Assembly: GCF_000429005.1 (NCBI RefSeq)
Contig: NZ_AUBA01000002.1
Coordinates: 236,323-300,322 of the forward strand
Direction: 5' to 3'
Origin: Novosphingobium acidiphilum DSM 19966
GTDB taxonomy: Bacteria; Pseudomonadota; Alphaproteobacteria; Sphingomonadales; Sphingomonadaceae
Length of the DNA: 64,000 nt
The notes beneath the pieces were generated by a model. The model saw only the letters and a list, made by a program, of their open reading frames with translations, did not search any database and had not been told where the DNA came from. This document shows, one piece after another, positions 54,101 to 62,531 of this stretch (its first letter is position 1; each line of letters opens with the position of its first letter). A program made the position numbers and the translations under genes.

Positions 54101-54145
54101 CAAACGTTTGGGCTGGCGACAATTCAACCTTTGGCCAACGTTGGC
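54101..54145. promoter_or_regulatory. Two short palindromes ahead of fnrL
   Basis: CAAACGTTTG (54101-54110) and GCCAACGTTGGC (54134-54145) are perfect palindromes 15 and 48 bases upstream of the fnrL start. They share the AACGTT core. They may be operator half-sites for an unknown regulator; this is inference from symmetry. Confidence 0.3.
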
Positions 54146-54171
54146 GAATTTGCCTGTGCGCCACGAAAATG

Positions 54172-54196
54172 GGGCGGCCGGGATCGCCGGCCGCCC
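54172..54196 (-). terminator. Hairpin with short T tract in the fnrL upstream region
   Basis: A perfect ten-base-pair stem (GGGCGGCCGG with CCGGCCGCCC, five-base loop) is followed on the minus strand by CATTTTC. It fits a terminator for the flavin reductase gene at 54350-54835, or an attenuator in a long fnrL leader. Confidence 0.55.
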
Positions 54197-54294
54197 GAGT
54201 TGGGGAGAAATCGGCGAAACGGCCCGTGATCGAGGATAGTGACCGCCGGCTGTTCCGTCGAAAACCGTTTTGACAGGTGCAAAGACGCCGCACG

Positions 54295-54308
54295 TTGACC
54301 CAGGTCAA
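54295..54308. promoter_or_regulatory. Second FNR box, upstream of fnrL
   Basis: TTGACCCAGGTCAA matches the FNR dyad TTGAC-N4-GTCAA. It lies 209 bases upstream of the fnrL ATG and 42 bases beyond the end of the flavin reductase gene. Autoregulation of fnrL is the natural reading, but a terminator-like hairpin lies between. Confidence 0.65.
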
Positions 54309-54349
54309 ACGTGCCGAAAAAATGTGCCGATGAAACTGCGCCGCGCTGC

Positions 54350-54835
54350 TCAGGCCGGTATTTCGGCCAGATCGTGGTATTGTCCGCCAAAGAACAGCAG
54401 CGGCGTGCCCGCATCGCGACGCCCCAGCGCCTCAACCGCGCCGACCACCAGGAAATGATCGCCCACGTCGGTCACGCGTTCAACCGCGCAATCGATCCAC
54501 GCGATCGCGTTTTCCAGCAAAGGCTGGCCCGATGGCGTGTGGCCATGCGCCAGATCGGCAAATTTGTCGTCGGCCCGCGCGGCAAATCGCCGGCACAGGT
54601 CGAGCTGGTCCGACCCCAGCACATTGACGCAAAACCGGCCCACCGGCGCAATCGCAGCCCATGAGCGCGATCGCCGGTCGGGGAAAAACCCGACCAGCGG
54701 CGGATCGAGCGAAATCGACGTGAACGACCCGATCACCAGGCCGTGCCGCAGCCCGGCCGCATCAACGGCCGTGATGACGACCACGCCGGTGGGATAGGCG
54801 CCAAGCACGCTGCGAAAAAGGGCTGAATCGATCAT
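54350..54835 (-). CDS. Flavin reductase-like FMN-binding protein
   Basis: The 161-residue protein has FRSVLGAYPTGVVVITA, GLVIGSFTSISLDPPLVGFF, GRFCVNVLGSDQL and LLFFGGQYHDL, the order of PF01613 flavin reductases, which supply reduced flavin to a monooxygenase or act as diflavin reductases. No monooxygenase gene is adjacent. ATG 54835 is chosen by family length. It is on the same strand as fnrL, 263 bases upstream of it. Confidence 0.88.
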   Translation of the reverse strand: MIDSALFRSVLGAYPTGVVVITAVDAAGLRHGLVIGSFTSISLDPPLVGFFPDRRSRSWAAIAPVGRFCVNVLGSDQLDLCRRFAARADDKFADLAHGHTPSGQPLLENAIAWIDCAVERVTDVGDHFLVVGAVEALGRRDAGTPLLFFGGQYHDLAEIPA

Positions 54836-54901
54836 CTGCCCCTCGTGTCGCGAAGGCCCCTGCCGGTCAAGCCTCGAATCACCTGTGGGTTGCGCACAAA
54901 A

Positions 54902-54925
54902 AAAGGGGGGCCGAAGCCCCCCTTT
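54902..54925 (-). terminator. Rho-independent terminator of the TonB receptor gene
   Basis: GGGGGGC-CGAA-GCCCCCC, flanked by AAA and TTT, lies just downstream of the minus-strand TonB receptor stop (54954). On that strand it is followed by a run of seven T, an ideal intrinsic terminator. Confidence 0.9.
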
Positions 54926-54953
54926 CAAAAACGTGCCGGATGAACCCGAAGGA

Positions 54954-57590
54954 TCAATACTTCACGGTTGCGCGGACATACCAGAAGCCGCCGTTCATGC
55001 CGAAAGGTCCGCCATTGCGCGGGTAGACCTGGCCGTCAGAACCGCCGCCGGTGATCGGGTAGATCCCCTGCGAGCTGGCGTTGAGCTTGTCCGGGAAGGT
55101 GTTGAACAGGTTGTTCGCACCCAGTGTCAGCGCAAATTGCGATGCAAAGTTGTAGGTGATGTCAAGGTCGGTCGTCGCCTTGGCACCGAACACCTGCAGC
55201 GATCCGCCATTGGCGCCCGAGACGCCGTCGGCGGTGCCGTAGTCAACCGCATCGCTCCACGAACCGTAGTAGTTTTCGCGCAGGGTCAGCGACCATTTGC
55301 TGTGCGTGTAATTCGCGCTGAAGTGCGCGACATCGTGCGGTGCAAGGTTGCGGATCACCGAGATCTGCGCCGCGTTGACCACGTTGTCGTTGGCCGAAGT
55401 CACCGCGTTCTGGTTGTGGTTGTAAGCCAGCGTCAGGTTCAGGCGGCCATCGGCAAACGTGGTGCCATAGCTTGCCACCACGTCGATACCGCGGGTCAGC
55501 GTGCTGAGGCCGTTGGTGAAGTAGCTGACGTTGCCGCCAAGACCCACAGCCGCCAGCGACGGATTGGCCAGCAGATCGGCCGAGGTGATCGTGAACGGTT
55601 CGGACACGAAGATGCGGTTGCGGACCTTGATGTTGTAATAGTCAACCGTCAGCGACAGGCCGCTTACCGGCTTGGCGGTAAAGCCCACGCCGAAGTTGGT
55701 CGACTTTTCCGGGGTCAGCGGCTTGGCGCCGTAATATTCCGACGCCGAGCTGTCGACCGGGAACGTGCCGGTCTGGATCGAGTTGCCGCCAATGAAATTG
55801 GTGGTCAGCGTCGAGTTGTGCTCCTGCCCGGGCGACGGTGCGTGGAACCCGGTGCCGACGGTGCCGCGAAGGGCGAAGCCGGGAATGAATTCATACCGGG
55901 TGTTGATCTTGCCAACGGTCGCCGAACCGAACGTGTTGTAATGTTCGTAACGCCCGGCGGTGCCGACCGTCCAGTTGGACGTGATATCGGTTTCCGCACC
56001 GCCATAAATGGCGACGTTGCTCTGGCTCCAGCTGCCGGCCTGGCTGGGGCTGACCCCGCCGTAACCCGATGCACCGCCCTGGGCGTAGGCCTGGAAATCC
56101 GACACGCCGAGCTGATAGGTTTCCTTGCGGTATTCAAGGCCACCCGACAGCGTGATCGGCTTGGCAAACCCGACTTCGACCGGATAGGTCAGATCGAGGT
56201 TGGCGTTGGTTTCCTTCTGCGCCTGACGGCCGAAGTTGAAGCTGGTCTGCGTTGTCGTGTTGTACGGCGCGTCCGAGCTCGGGTTGTTGGGGCTGAACGC
56301 GGTGTTCAGCGAATTGTGCATCGACAGGTCGAGCGAATTCCTGCTGGCCGACACCGACACATCATAGGTCAGCTGGCCCGCGTTGCCCTTGACGCCGGTC
56401 ACGGCATAAAGTTCTTCGACCACGCCGACAAACACCGGGGTAAACCCTGCCGGATAAAGGTTGTGGAAGTATGGGTCCTGCGTGGTGGCGCAGCCATTGG
56501 CATCGTTGCCGGGTGTTGCGCTGTAGTTCAGGAAATTGCGCGCGCACATCACGATATCGCCCGGCGCATAGTGCGACTGCAGCGTCGTGCCGGTCGGATC
56601 GAGCACCGCATCGGTCGAGGCGCGATAGTTGAAGCTTTCCTCGGTGTGGCTGTGCGACGCGTTGGCGATCACATAGAACTTCGCGGTGTCGGAAATGTCG
56701 AGCCCGGAATTCAGCAGCACTTTCCAGCCATGCGTGGGCGAGTTGCCCCAGACTTGCGCAGGCAGCGGATAATACGGCAGCGCGCCGACGTTGCCCGGGT
56801 TCTGCGCGGCATAGGCCAACGCAGTCGGACGCGTCTGGCCGCGGCTGGTCTGGCCATCGTCGTTGTATTCGCCCGACAGGTTGGCAAAGCCGACGTCGCC
56901 CAGCTTGAACCCGGCATTGGCCGCGATCTGGTAGCTTTTGCCATCGCCATGGTCATAATACTGGCCATAACGGCCCTGCACTTCGACGCCGTGGTCGTTG
57001 TCGCGCAGGCCATAGTTCATCACGCCGGCAATCGCGTCAGAGCCGTACTGGGCGGTCGCGCCATCGCGCAACACTTCCAGGCTCTTGACCGCGATCGTCG
57101 GGATCGAACCGATGTCCGACCCTTGCGAACCATAGCCAAGCCCGGTGTCGCCACCCGAATAGACCTGCACCAGCGCCGAACGGTTGAGGCGCTTGCCATT
57201 CAGCATGACCAGCGTTTCGTCGGCCGGCAATCCGCGCAGCGAAGGCGAGTGCACGAACGTCGATGCGTCCGAAATCGCATTCTGCGGCACATACAGCGAC
57301 GGCACGACGTTCTTGACGACGTCGAGCAGGTTCGATGCGGCCTGGGTGCCCAGTTCCTTGCTGCTGATGATGTCGATCGGCGAGGCCGAGTTGGTCGAGG
57401 TGCGGTCGTTGCGACGCGATCCCAGCACAACGATCTGTGCGCCGCCGTCATCCGATACAGGCGCAGCAGCAGCCGGTGCGGCAGGCGCAGTCTGGGCCAG
57501 TGCCAGATCGGCCACGCCGAACGAACCGATCGCCGTGGCGGCGCTCAGGGCAGCCAGCAGGCTGCGCTTGTTATTTGAAAATGTGGACAT
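54954..57590 (-). CDS. TonB-dependent outer-membrane receptor
   Basis: The 878-residue receptor is complete. Signal peptide at residues about 10-35 (ending LALAQ), then QIVVLGSRR (TonB-box-like), a plug domain with SPSLRGLPADETLVMLNGKR and VLRDGATAQYGSDAIAGVMNY, and a barrel ending in GGFWYVRATVKY with the C-terminal aromatic. Its long, Asn/Tyr-rich loops suggest a bulky ligand such as an oligosaccharide or peptide, but no substrate can be named. ATG 57590 has GGGG six bases upstream; ATG 57602 precedes it without one. A terminator follows. The neighbour upstream on the same strand is an MHS transporter. Confidence 0.92.
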   Translation of the reverse strand: MSTFSNNKRSLLAALSAATAIGSFGVADLALAQTAPAAPAAAAPVSDDGGAQIVVLGSRRNDRTSTNSASPIDIISSKELGTQAASNLLDVVKNVVPSLYVPQNAISDASTFVHSPSLRGLPADETLVMLNGKRLNRSALVQVYSGGDTGLGYGSQGSDIGSIPTIAVKSLEVLRDGATAQYGSDAIAGVMNYGLRDNDHGVEVQGRYGQYYDHGDGKSYQIAANAGFKLGDVGFANLSGEYNDDGQTSRGQTRPTALAYAAQNPGNVGALPYYPLPAQVWGNSPTHGWKVLLNSGLDISDTAKFYVIANASHSHTEESFNYRASTDAVLDPTGTTLQSHYAPGDIVMCARNFLNYSATPGNDANGCATTQDPYFHNLYPAGFTPVFVGVVEELYAVTGVKGNAGQLTYDVSVSASRNSLDLSMHNSLNTAFSPNNPSSDAPYNTTTQTSFNFGRQAQKETNANLDLTYPVEVGFAKPITLSGGLEYRKETYQLGVSDFQAYAQGGASGYGGVSPSQAGSWSQSNVAIYGGAETDITSNWTVGTAGRYEHYNTFGSATVGKINTRYEFIPGFALRGTVGTGFHAPSPGQEHNSTLTTNFIGGNSIQTGTFPVDSSASEYYGAKPLTPEKSTNFGVGFTAKPVSGLSLTVDYYNIKVRNRIFVSEPFTITSADLLANPSLAAVGLGGNVSYFTNGLSTLTRGIDVVASYGTTFADGRLNLTLAYNHNQNAVTSANDNVVNAAQISVIRNLAPHDVAHFSANYTHSKWSLTLRENYYGSWSDAVDYGTADGVSGANGGSLQVFGAKATTDLDITYNFASQFALTLGANNLFNTFPDKLNASSQGIYPITGGGSDGQVYPRNGGPFGMNGGFWYVRATVKY

Positions 57591-57779
57591 TTTATCCCCC
57601 ATGTCTGTGGTATCCCACGATGCGCAGGCGGTTGCCTGTGCACCGTGCCAGATACCCTGCTGCCTAGGCGCAAGGGATTTTCAGTCAATCGTCTGCGGGG
57701 GTGCACGGGGTAATGTACGCATTTTTGCAACAATTAAGTAACAAAAATGCAACACCGTGTCGCGCCTGTTGCGATATAT

Positions 57780-59078
57780 TCAACGCCTGCGGTTGGCACC
57801 CGCCACCACCCGCGGCGCGGTTTCGGGCATCATCAGCAACACCGGCACCACGCACGCCGCCACCACCGCAATCATCGCGCCCGGCGCCCATACGCCCCCG
57901 GTCAAAGTCAGCGAAATCTGCGCCAGCCAGGGCGAGACCCCGCCAAATACGGCCGTGGCCGATGTTACCCCCAGCGCCAACCCCGACAGCCGCGCAGCGC
58001 CGGTAAACTGTTCGGCGGTGGCCGCGGCCGCCACCGCGCTCCACGCGCCGCTGATCGCCGCCAGCACCAGCGCGCCGCCCAGCGCCAGCCCGGCGCCGCC
58101 ATGCGCCATCAGCGGAAACAGCGCGGTCGGCACGCAGGCGCCGGCCACCGCAATCCCGATCAGCATCGGCTTGCGCCCGAACCGGTCGGACATCAGCCCC
58201 GCCAGCGGGGTGATCACGATCATCATCAGCGCGGCCAGCGTCGACAGCCACAACGCCGCAGCCTCGGTCATCGCATGGATCGCCACCAGAAACGTGGGCA
58301 CATAGGTCAGCCCGACGTAATAGCTGATCGAACCCAGCGCCGAAATGGCAAAGCCGCGCAACACGCCTGCGCGTTCGGCGCCGACCGCGCGCGCCAGCGG
58401 ATGCGCCGACAGCACGCCTTGCGCCTCTGCCGACAGGAATTCGGGCGATTCCGCCATGAACGAACGCCCGATCCAGATGGTGCCGGCCAGCGCGGCGCCA
58501 ATCGCAAAGGGCACGCGCCAGCCCCAGTCATCCAGTGCGGCATGCGGGATCGACATCACGACCACGGCACTGACCGCCGCCGCCAGCAGTGCGCCCACTT
58601 CGCTGGCCGCCGATGCCAGCGAAGCGATCAAGCCGCGCCGCGCCACCGGCGCGCTTTCCACCAGATAGGCGACCACCCCGGTGTATTCGCCGCCCACCGC
58701 AAACGCCATCAGGCAGCGCAGGGTGAACAGCAACCACCCCGCCACCGGCCCCGCCACCGCGCGCGTCGGCAGGCAGGCGGTCAGCGCCATCGCCACGGTC
58801 ATCACCGCCATCGACACCATCATCGCACGGCGGCGGCCATGCCGATCGCCAAACATGCCCAGCAGCACCGCGCCCAGCGGCCGCATGCCATAGGCCAGCA
58901 GAAACCCGAACAACACCAGCGCGACCGAGCCCTGCCCCCCGCCATAGAACACCCGCGACAACACCGTCGCGAAATAGAGATACAGCGTGAAATCATACCA
59001 TTCGACCACGGTCGACAGCGCGGCGATGGCCAGCGATCCGGCCGGGACCGGGGTTTTCGAGGGCGTGGTTTCAGGCAC
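57780..59078 (-). CDS. MFS transporter, metabolite:H+ symporter type
   Basis: The 432-residue transporter has 12 hydrophobic helices and the MHS signature: LSTVVEWYDFTLYLYFATVL in helix 1, MFGDRHGRRRAM in loop 2-3, VGGEYTGVVAYLVESAPVARRG and DRFGRKPMLIG in loop 8-9. Relatives carry dicarboxylates, proline/betaine or aromatic acids. The start is GTG 59078 with GGAG eight bases upstream; longer readings are out of family. It lies 189 bases upstream of the TonB receptor on the same strand. Confidence 0.87.
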   Translation of the reverse strand: MPETTPSKTPVPAGSLAIAALSTVVEWYDFTLYLYFATVLSRVFYGGGQGSVALVLFGFLLAYGMRPLGAVLLGMFGDRHGRRRAMMVSMAVMTVAMALTACLPTRAVAGPVAGWLLFTLRCLMAFAVGGEYTGVVAYLVESAPVARRGLIASLASAASEVGALLAAAVSAVVVMSIPHAALDDWGWRVPFAIGAALAGTIWIGRSFMAESPEFLSAEAQGVLSAHPLARAVGAERAGVLRGFAISALGSISYYVGLTYVPTFLVAIHAMTEAAALWLSTLAALMMIVITPLAGLMSDRFGRKPMLIGIAVAGACVPTALFPLMAHGGAGLALGGALVLAAISGAWSAVAAAATAEQFTGAARLSGLALGVTSATAVFGGVSPWLAQISLTLTGGVWAPGAMIAVVAACVVPVLLMMPETAPRVVAGANRRR

Positions 59079-59186
59079 AAAGGGCTCCGCGTGGGACAAT
59101 CGGCAGGATCGGCCCCGCCACTGCGCCTGCCTGCCACTTCCCCTTTGGACAGGGCAAGCTTCTTGTGGGGCGATCGCGATCGCCGA

Positions 59187-59214
59187 TGCATCCGCTGCAC
59201 CGATCGCTGCGTAT
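59187..59214 (+). promoter_or_regulatory. ECF-type promoter motif ahead of the DUF3034 gene
   Basis: TGCATCC (59187-59193), 16 bases, then CGTAT (59210-59214). The identical heptamer, spacing and pentamer recur before the ECF sigma gene at 60832-60859. The form (GC-containing -35 and a CGT-type -10) fits ECF sigma recognition. The start of the DUF3034 gene is 82 bases downstream. Confidence 0.65.
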
Positions 59215-59295
59215 CCCGTTTCGCCAAGCAGCCGCGGCAAGGACTGTCCGAACCGGTCGGACCAGCTTGCCCGGCGCCATGTGGGGAAACACGCA

Positions 59296-60303
59296 ATGCA
59301 CAAAACCGATCTGTTTCGACCATCCACGCGCGTGCGACGCGTCGGCACCGCGCTGGCCGCGCTGGGCCTGGCCTGGACGGCGCCTGCGTGGGCCGATGCG
59401 CCGGCGCCCGCCGACCAGGCCGGCGCCGCGGCCACAATGCCCGCCGACAGCGCACCGGGCCGTGATACCAATCTGATTGCCGATGGCGGCGCGCGCCTGC
59501 TGCTGACCGGCGGGGTGTCCACCATCGAAGGCGCCGGCGGCGGGGGCCTGGTGCCCTGGGCGCTGATCGGCGGTTATGGCGCGCAGCACGAAGTGGGCCT
59601 GCAGGCGTTTGGCACCGGGGTTTCGACGCAGGATTTCCGCCTGTATGCCTATGGCGCCTCGGCCAATTTCGGCGACCGCATCGAAGTGTCGCTGGCGCGG
59701 CAGAATTTTCACTTGCGCGCGCTGGCGGGTGCGCTGGGCCTGGGCAACGATTACACCATCAGCCAGACCATCATCGGTGCCAAACTGCGGCTGATCGGCA
59801 ATGCCGTGCTCGATCAGAACACGCTGCTGCCGCAGATTTCGGTCGGTGCCGAACACAAGATCAACGATGACACCACCGTGGTGGGCGGCGCGCTGGGGCT
59901 GAAACGCGCCGATACCGATTTCTACCTTGCCGCGACCAAGCTGTTCCTGGGCCAGAGCCTGCTGGTCAACGGCACGGTGCGGCTGACCCGCGCCAACCAG
60001 TACGGCATTCTGGGATTTGGCGGGCTGGGCCATACCGACATGGCGTACAAGGCCGAATTCGAAGGATCGGCCGCCTATCTGATCACGCGCAAGCTGGCCG
60101 TGGGCGGCGAAGTGCGCACCAAGCCCAACCAGCTGGAAGGTGCGCTTGGCGGCACCACGTTCAAGGAACAGGCCGCCTGGGACGGGTTTGTCGCCTATGC
60201 GGTGGATCGCCATCTCTCGGTCACCGCCGCCTATGCCGATCTGGGCCAGATCGCGCTGCGCGGCCAGCATGCCGCGTATTTGTCGTTGCAGGCCGGCTTC
60301 TGA
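59296..60303 (+). CDS. DUF3034 family outer-membrane-type protein
   Basis: The 335-residue protein has a signal peptide (residues about 13-34, ending PAWADA) and the DUF3034 signature IEGAGGGGLVPWALIGGYG. The remainder is a repeated beta pattern (LYAYGASANFGDRIEVSLARQ, RLIGNAVLDQNTLLPQISVG, VNGTVRLTRANQYGILGFG) ending in AYLSLQAGF, consistent with a small outer-membrane barrel. Function is unknown. ATG 59296 follows GGGG. The exported globin gene begins 34 bases after it, so they form an operon. Confidence 0.83.
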   Translation: MHKTDLFRPSTRVRRVGTALAALGLAWTAPAWADAPAPADQAGAAATMPADSAPGRDTNLIADGGARLLLTGGVSTIEGAGGGGLVPWALIGGYGAQHEVGLQAFGTGVSTQDFRLYAYGASANFGDRIEVSLARQNFHLRALAGALGLGNDYTISQTIIGAKLRLIGNAVLDQNTLLPQISVGAEHKINDDTTVVGGALGLKRADTDFYLAATKLFLGQSLLVNGTVRLTRANQYGILGFGGLGHTDMAYKAEFEGSAAYLITRKLAVGGEVRTKPNQLEGALGGTTFKEQAAWDGFVAYAVDRHLSVTAAYADLGQIALRGQHAAYLSLQAGF

Positions 60304-60337
60304 TTCCCCCCCCAATCCAGACACAGGATATCTGCAT

Positions 60338-60790
60338 ATGCTTCCGTTTTTTCTTGCGCTCGCCCTGTCCACCACGCCTGTCGCTGCCGACGCGCCGGTG
60401 GACCATTACCCCACGCTGCCGCATGTCCATGGCGGCGATCACACTTATACCGAATTTGGCGGCAAGGATGGCCTGACCGCGCTGATGGACGATGCGATGA
60501 ACCGCTGGCTGGTCAATCCGCGCACCCGGCCGTTTTTCGAACATGCCGACCAGGCGCGGATCAAGCATCTGCTGGTGCAACAGTTCTGCGTCGTGCTGAA
60601 CGGCCCGTGCACCTATGAAGGCCGCAGCATGGCGGAATCGCATCGCGGGCTGCAGGTCACCGAAGGCGCGTTCTATGCGCTGGTCGAAGAATTGCAGATC
60701 GCGATGAACCAGCGGCACATCCCGTTTCCGGCACAAAACCGGCTGCTGGCGGCGCTGGCCCCGATGCACAAGGATATCGTGACCAAATAA
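60338..60790 (+). CDS. Exported group I truncated haemoglobin
   Basis: The 150-residue protein has a signal peptide (FFLALALSTTPVAADA) and a globin domain: YTEFGGKDGLTALMDDAM, FFEHADQARIKHLLVQQFC and PCTYEGRSMAESHRGLQVTEGAF with the proximal His102. Most truncated globins are cytoplasmic, so the leader is notable and points to the periplasm. A role in NO or oxygen chemistry is the usual inference. It is coupled to DUF3034 and followed by the sigma/anti-sigma pair. Confidence 0.87.
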   Translation: MLPFFLALALSTTPVAADAPVDHYPTLPHVHGGDHTYTEFGGKDGLTALMDDAMNRWLVNPRTRPFFEHADQARIKHLLVQQFCVVLNGPCTYEGRSMAESHRGLQVTEGAFYALVEELQIAMNQRHIPFPAQNRLLAALAPMHKDIVTK

Positions 60791-60831
60791 CCCGTTGGCC
60801 GGGATGATGATCAGGATTACTTTGCCTGCGT

Positions 60832-60859
60832 TGCATCCACATCTTCATCCTGTCCGTAT
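60832..60859 (+). promoter_or_regulatory. ECF-type promoter motif ahead of the sigma factor gene
   Basis: TGCATCC (60832-60838), 16 bases, CGTAT (60855-60859). It matches the motif at 59187-59214 in every defined base and in spacing, while the spacers differ. It lies 63 bases upstream of the sigma gene and suggests autoregulation. Confidence 0.65.
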
Positions 60860-60922
60860 CAGGGTGCTGGGCAGCAATGGAGGCACGGGCATGCGGCAGG
60901 TTGGCAATGACGGAGCGCGGCG

Positions 60923-61480
60923 ATGAGCCTTTCGCCGCGCTCCGTTGACGGGGGATTGGGCCAGGCGCTGGTGCAGGTCAGCCTGGGCGACCGCGATGCC
61001 TTTGCCGACCTGTACCGCCGCGCCAGCCCGCGGCTGTTCGGCATCTGCCTGCGCATGCTGGAAACCCGGCAGGAAGCCGAAGAAACCTTGCAGGACGTAT
61101 TCCTGACGGTGTGGCACAAAGCGGGGCAATTCGACCCTGCGCGCGGATCGGCGATGACCTGGCTGGGCACGATCGCGCGCAACCGTTCGCTTGACCGGCT
61201 GCGGATGCGGCGCGGCAGGCACGACGAACCGATCGAGCTGGACGATGATATCGTCGACACGGCACCCCTGGCCGAAGACATCCTGGCCGCCAACGACGAT
61301 GCGCGCCGCGTGCACCATTGCCTGGGCACGCTGGAGGCGACCGACCAGCGCCTGATCCGCACTGCGTTTTTCGACGGGGCAAGCTATTCCGACCTGGCCG
61401 AGCGTACCGCACGCCCGCTTGGCACCATCAAAAGCCGCATCCGCCGCGCGCTGATCCGATTGAAAGAGTGCCTGGCATGA
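60923..61480 (+). CDS. ECF-family RNA polymerase sigma factor
   Basis: The 185-residue protein has region 2 (FADLYRRASPRLFGICLRML, EAEETLQDVFLTVWHKAGQF, GSAMTWLGTIARNRSLDRLR) and region 4 (LIRTAFFDGASYSDLAERT, LGTIKSRIRRALIRLKECL). It belongs to the sigma K-like ECF group paired with RskA anti-sigma factors. Its stop overlaps the anti-sigma start (ATGA). It probably reads the TGCATCC-N16-CGTAT sites at 59187 and 60832. Confidence 0.93.
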   Translation: MSLSPRSVDGGLGQALVQVSLGDRDAFADLYRRASPRLFGICLRMLETRQEAEETLQDVFLTVWHKAGQFDPARGSAMTWLGTIARNRSLDRLRMRRGRHDEPIELDDDIVDTAPLAEDILAANDDARRVHHCLGTLEATDQRLIRTAFFDGASYSDLAERTARPLGTIKSRIRRALIRLKECLA

Positions 61481-62205
61481 CCGAGCCCCATGGCGACGAC
61501 GATCCCGAAATCCTGGCCGCCGAGCTGGCCTTTGGCCTGATCGACCCCACCGAGGCCGATCGCGCCGCGCGCCTGCTGCACACCGATCCCGCGTTCGGCG
61601 CGGCGCATGCGCGCTGGTTCGGGTATGCCATGGCGCTGTTTGCCGATGCCGCCGAAACCCCGCCCGCGCGGGTGTGGCAGGCGATCGAGCGGCGTCTGCC
61701 CGCCAACGACACGGTGACACGCCTTAACCGCGATGTGGCGCGCTGGCGCTTTGCCACGATGGCCGCCAGTGTCGCGCTGGTGGTGGCGGTTGGCAGCGCC
61801 GTGTGGCTGAACACCCAGCGCCAACCCGCTGCGCCCGCCTCTGCGATCGTGGCGCAGGCCCCCGCCCCTGCCGCACCGATGGTGGCAATGCTGCAAGGCC
61901 AGCCCGGCGTGGTCAGCGTGGCGTTCGATCCGGGCGCAAAAACGCTGACCGTATCGACCGGCAAGCTGGGCCTGGATGCCAAACACACCGCGCAACTGTG
62001 GGTCATCCCCGCCGACGGCGTGCCGCGTTCGCTGGGCGTGCTGCCCGCCGATCACCCGGTCTGGCGCACCGCGCCCGGCACCGTGGCCGGCCTGCTGAAC
62101 AAGGACGCCACGATTGCCGTATCGGTCGAACCCCTGGGCGGCTCACCCACCGGCCTGCCGACCGGCCCGGTCATCCTGACCGGCAAGCTGACACAGGCGG
62201 GATAG
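61477..62205 (+). CDS. Anti-sigma factor, RskA type
   Basis: The 242-residue protein starts with a cytoplasmic sigma-binding region (EILAAELAFGLIDPTEADRAARL), has one membrane helix at about 92-112 (FATMAASVALVVAVGSAVWL), and a periplasmic anti-sigma-K domain (VVSVAFDPGAKTLTVS, HTAQLWVIPADGVPRSLGV, TGPVILTGKLTQ). No zinc-binding H-x3-C-x2-C is present. It should hold the adjacent ECF factor inactive until a periplasmic signal. ATG 61477 overlaps the sigma stop. Confidence 0.9.
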   Translation: MTEPHGDDDPEILAAELAFGLIDPTEADRAARLLHTDPAFGAAHARWFGYAMALFADAAETPPARVWQAIERRLPANDTVTRLNRDVARWRFATMAASVALVVAVGSAVWLNTQRQPAAPASAIVAQAPAPAAPMVAMLQGQPGVVSVAFDPGAKTLTVSTGKLGLDAKHTAQLWVIPADGVPRSLGVLPADHPVWRTAPGTVAGLLNKDATIAVSVEPLGGSPTGLPTGPVILTGKLTQAG

Positions 62206-62531
62206 GCAGTGCGAAAATCCTCCCCGAACCGGGGAGGGGGACCAGCGAAGCTGGTGGAGGGGCCGCGCCAGATTGCGCAAGCGCTGCGTCAAGCCCGCAG
62301 GCCGCCCCCTGTGCATGCTCACTGTCGAAGCGGCCCGGATGCGATCAAAGGCTGACGATACGACAATTTTTGACGCGAACCTGCGCTTTAGTAGAAACAA
62401 TTCAATAACCCGGGAATTACGGTGACGCTGCACTTAACCCACATTTCCCAGATGCGAATGGGAAAATCTGGCAATTTTGGCAGTATAGTGTAGCAATATC
62501 AGCATGATATTTGGTCTTGAGGGCTGATTTT
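62206..62531. other. Intergenic region with palindromic repeat, up to the IS1380 transposase
   Basis: The gap of 326 bases holds a palindromic element near its left end and then AT-richer sequence up to the transposase start, which probably includes the left end and promoter of the IS1380-family element. The exact IS end could not be fixed because its right end is missing. Confidence 0.5.
62219..62262. repeat. Double-hairpin intergenic repeat
   Basis: CCTCCCC-GAACC-GGGGAGG is followed by ACCAGC-GAA-GCTGGT and GGAGGGG. The two adjacent stems closely resemble a palindromic element widespread between genes of sphingomonads and caulobacters. It lies 14 bases after the anti-sigma gene and may terminate that operon. 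Confidence 0.65.
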
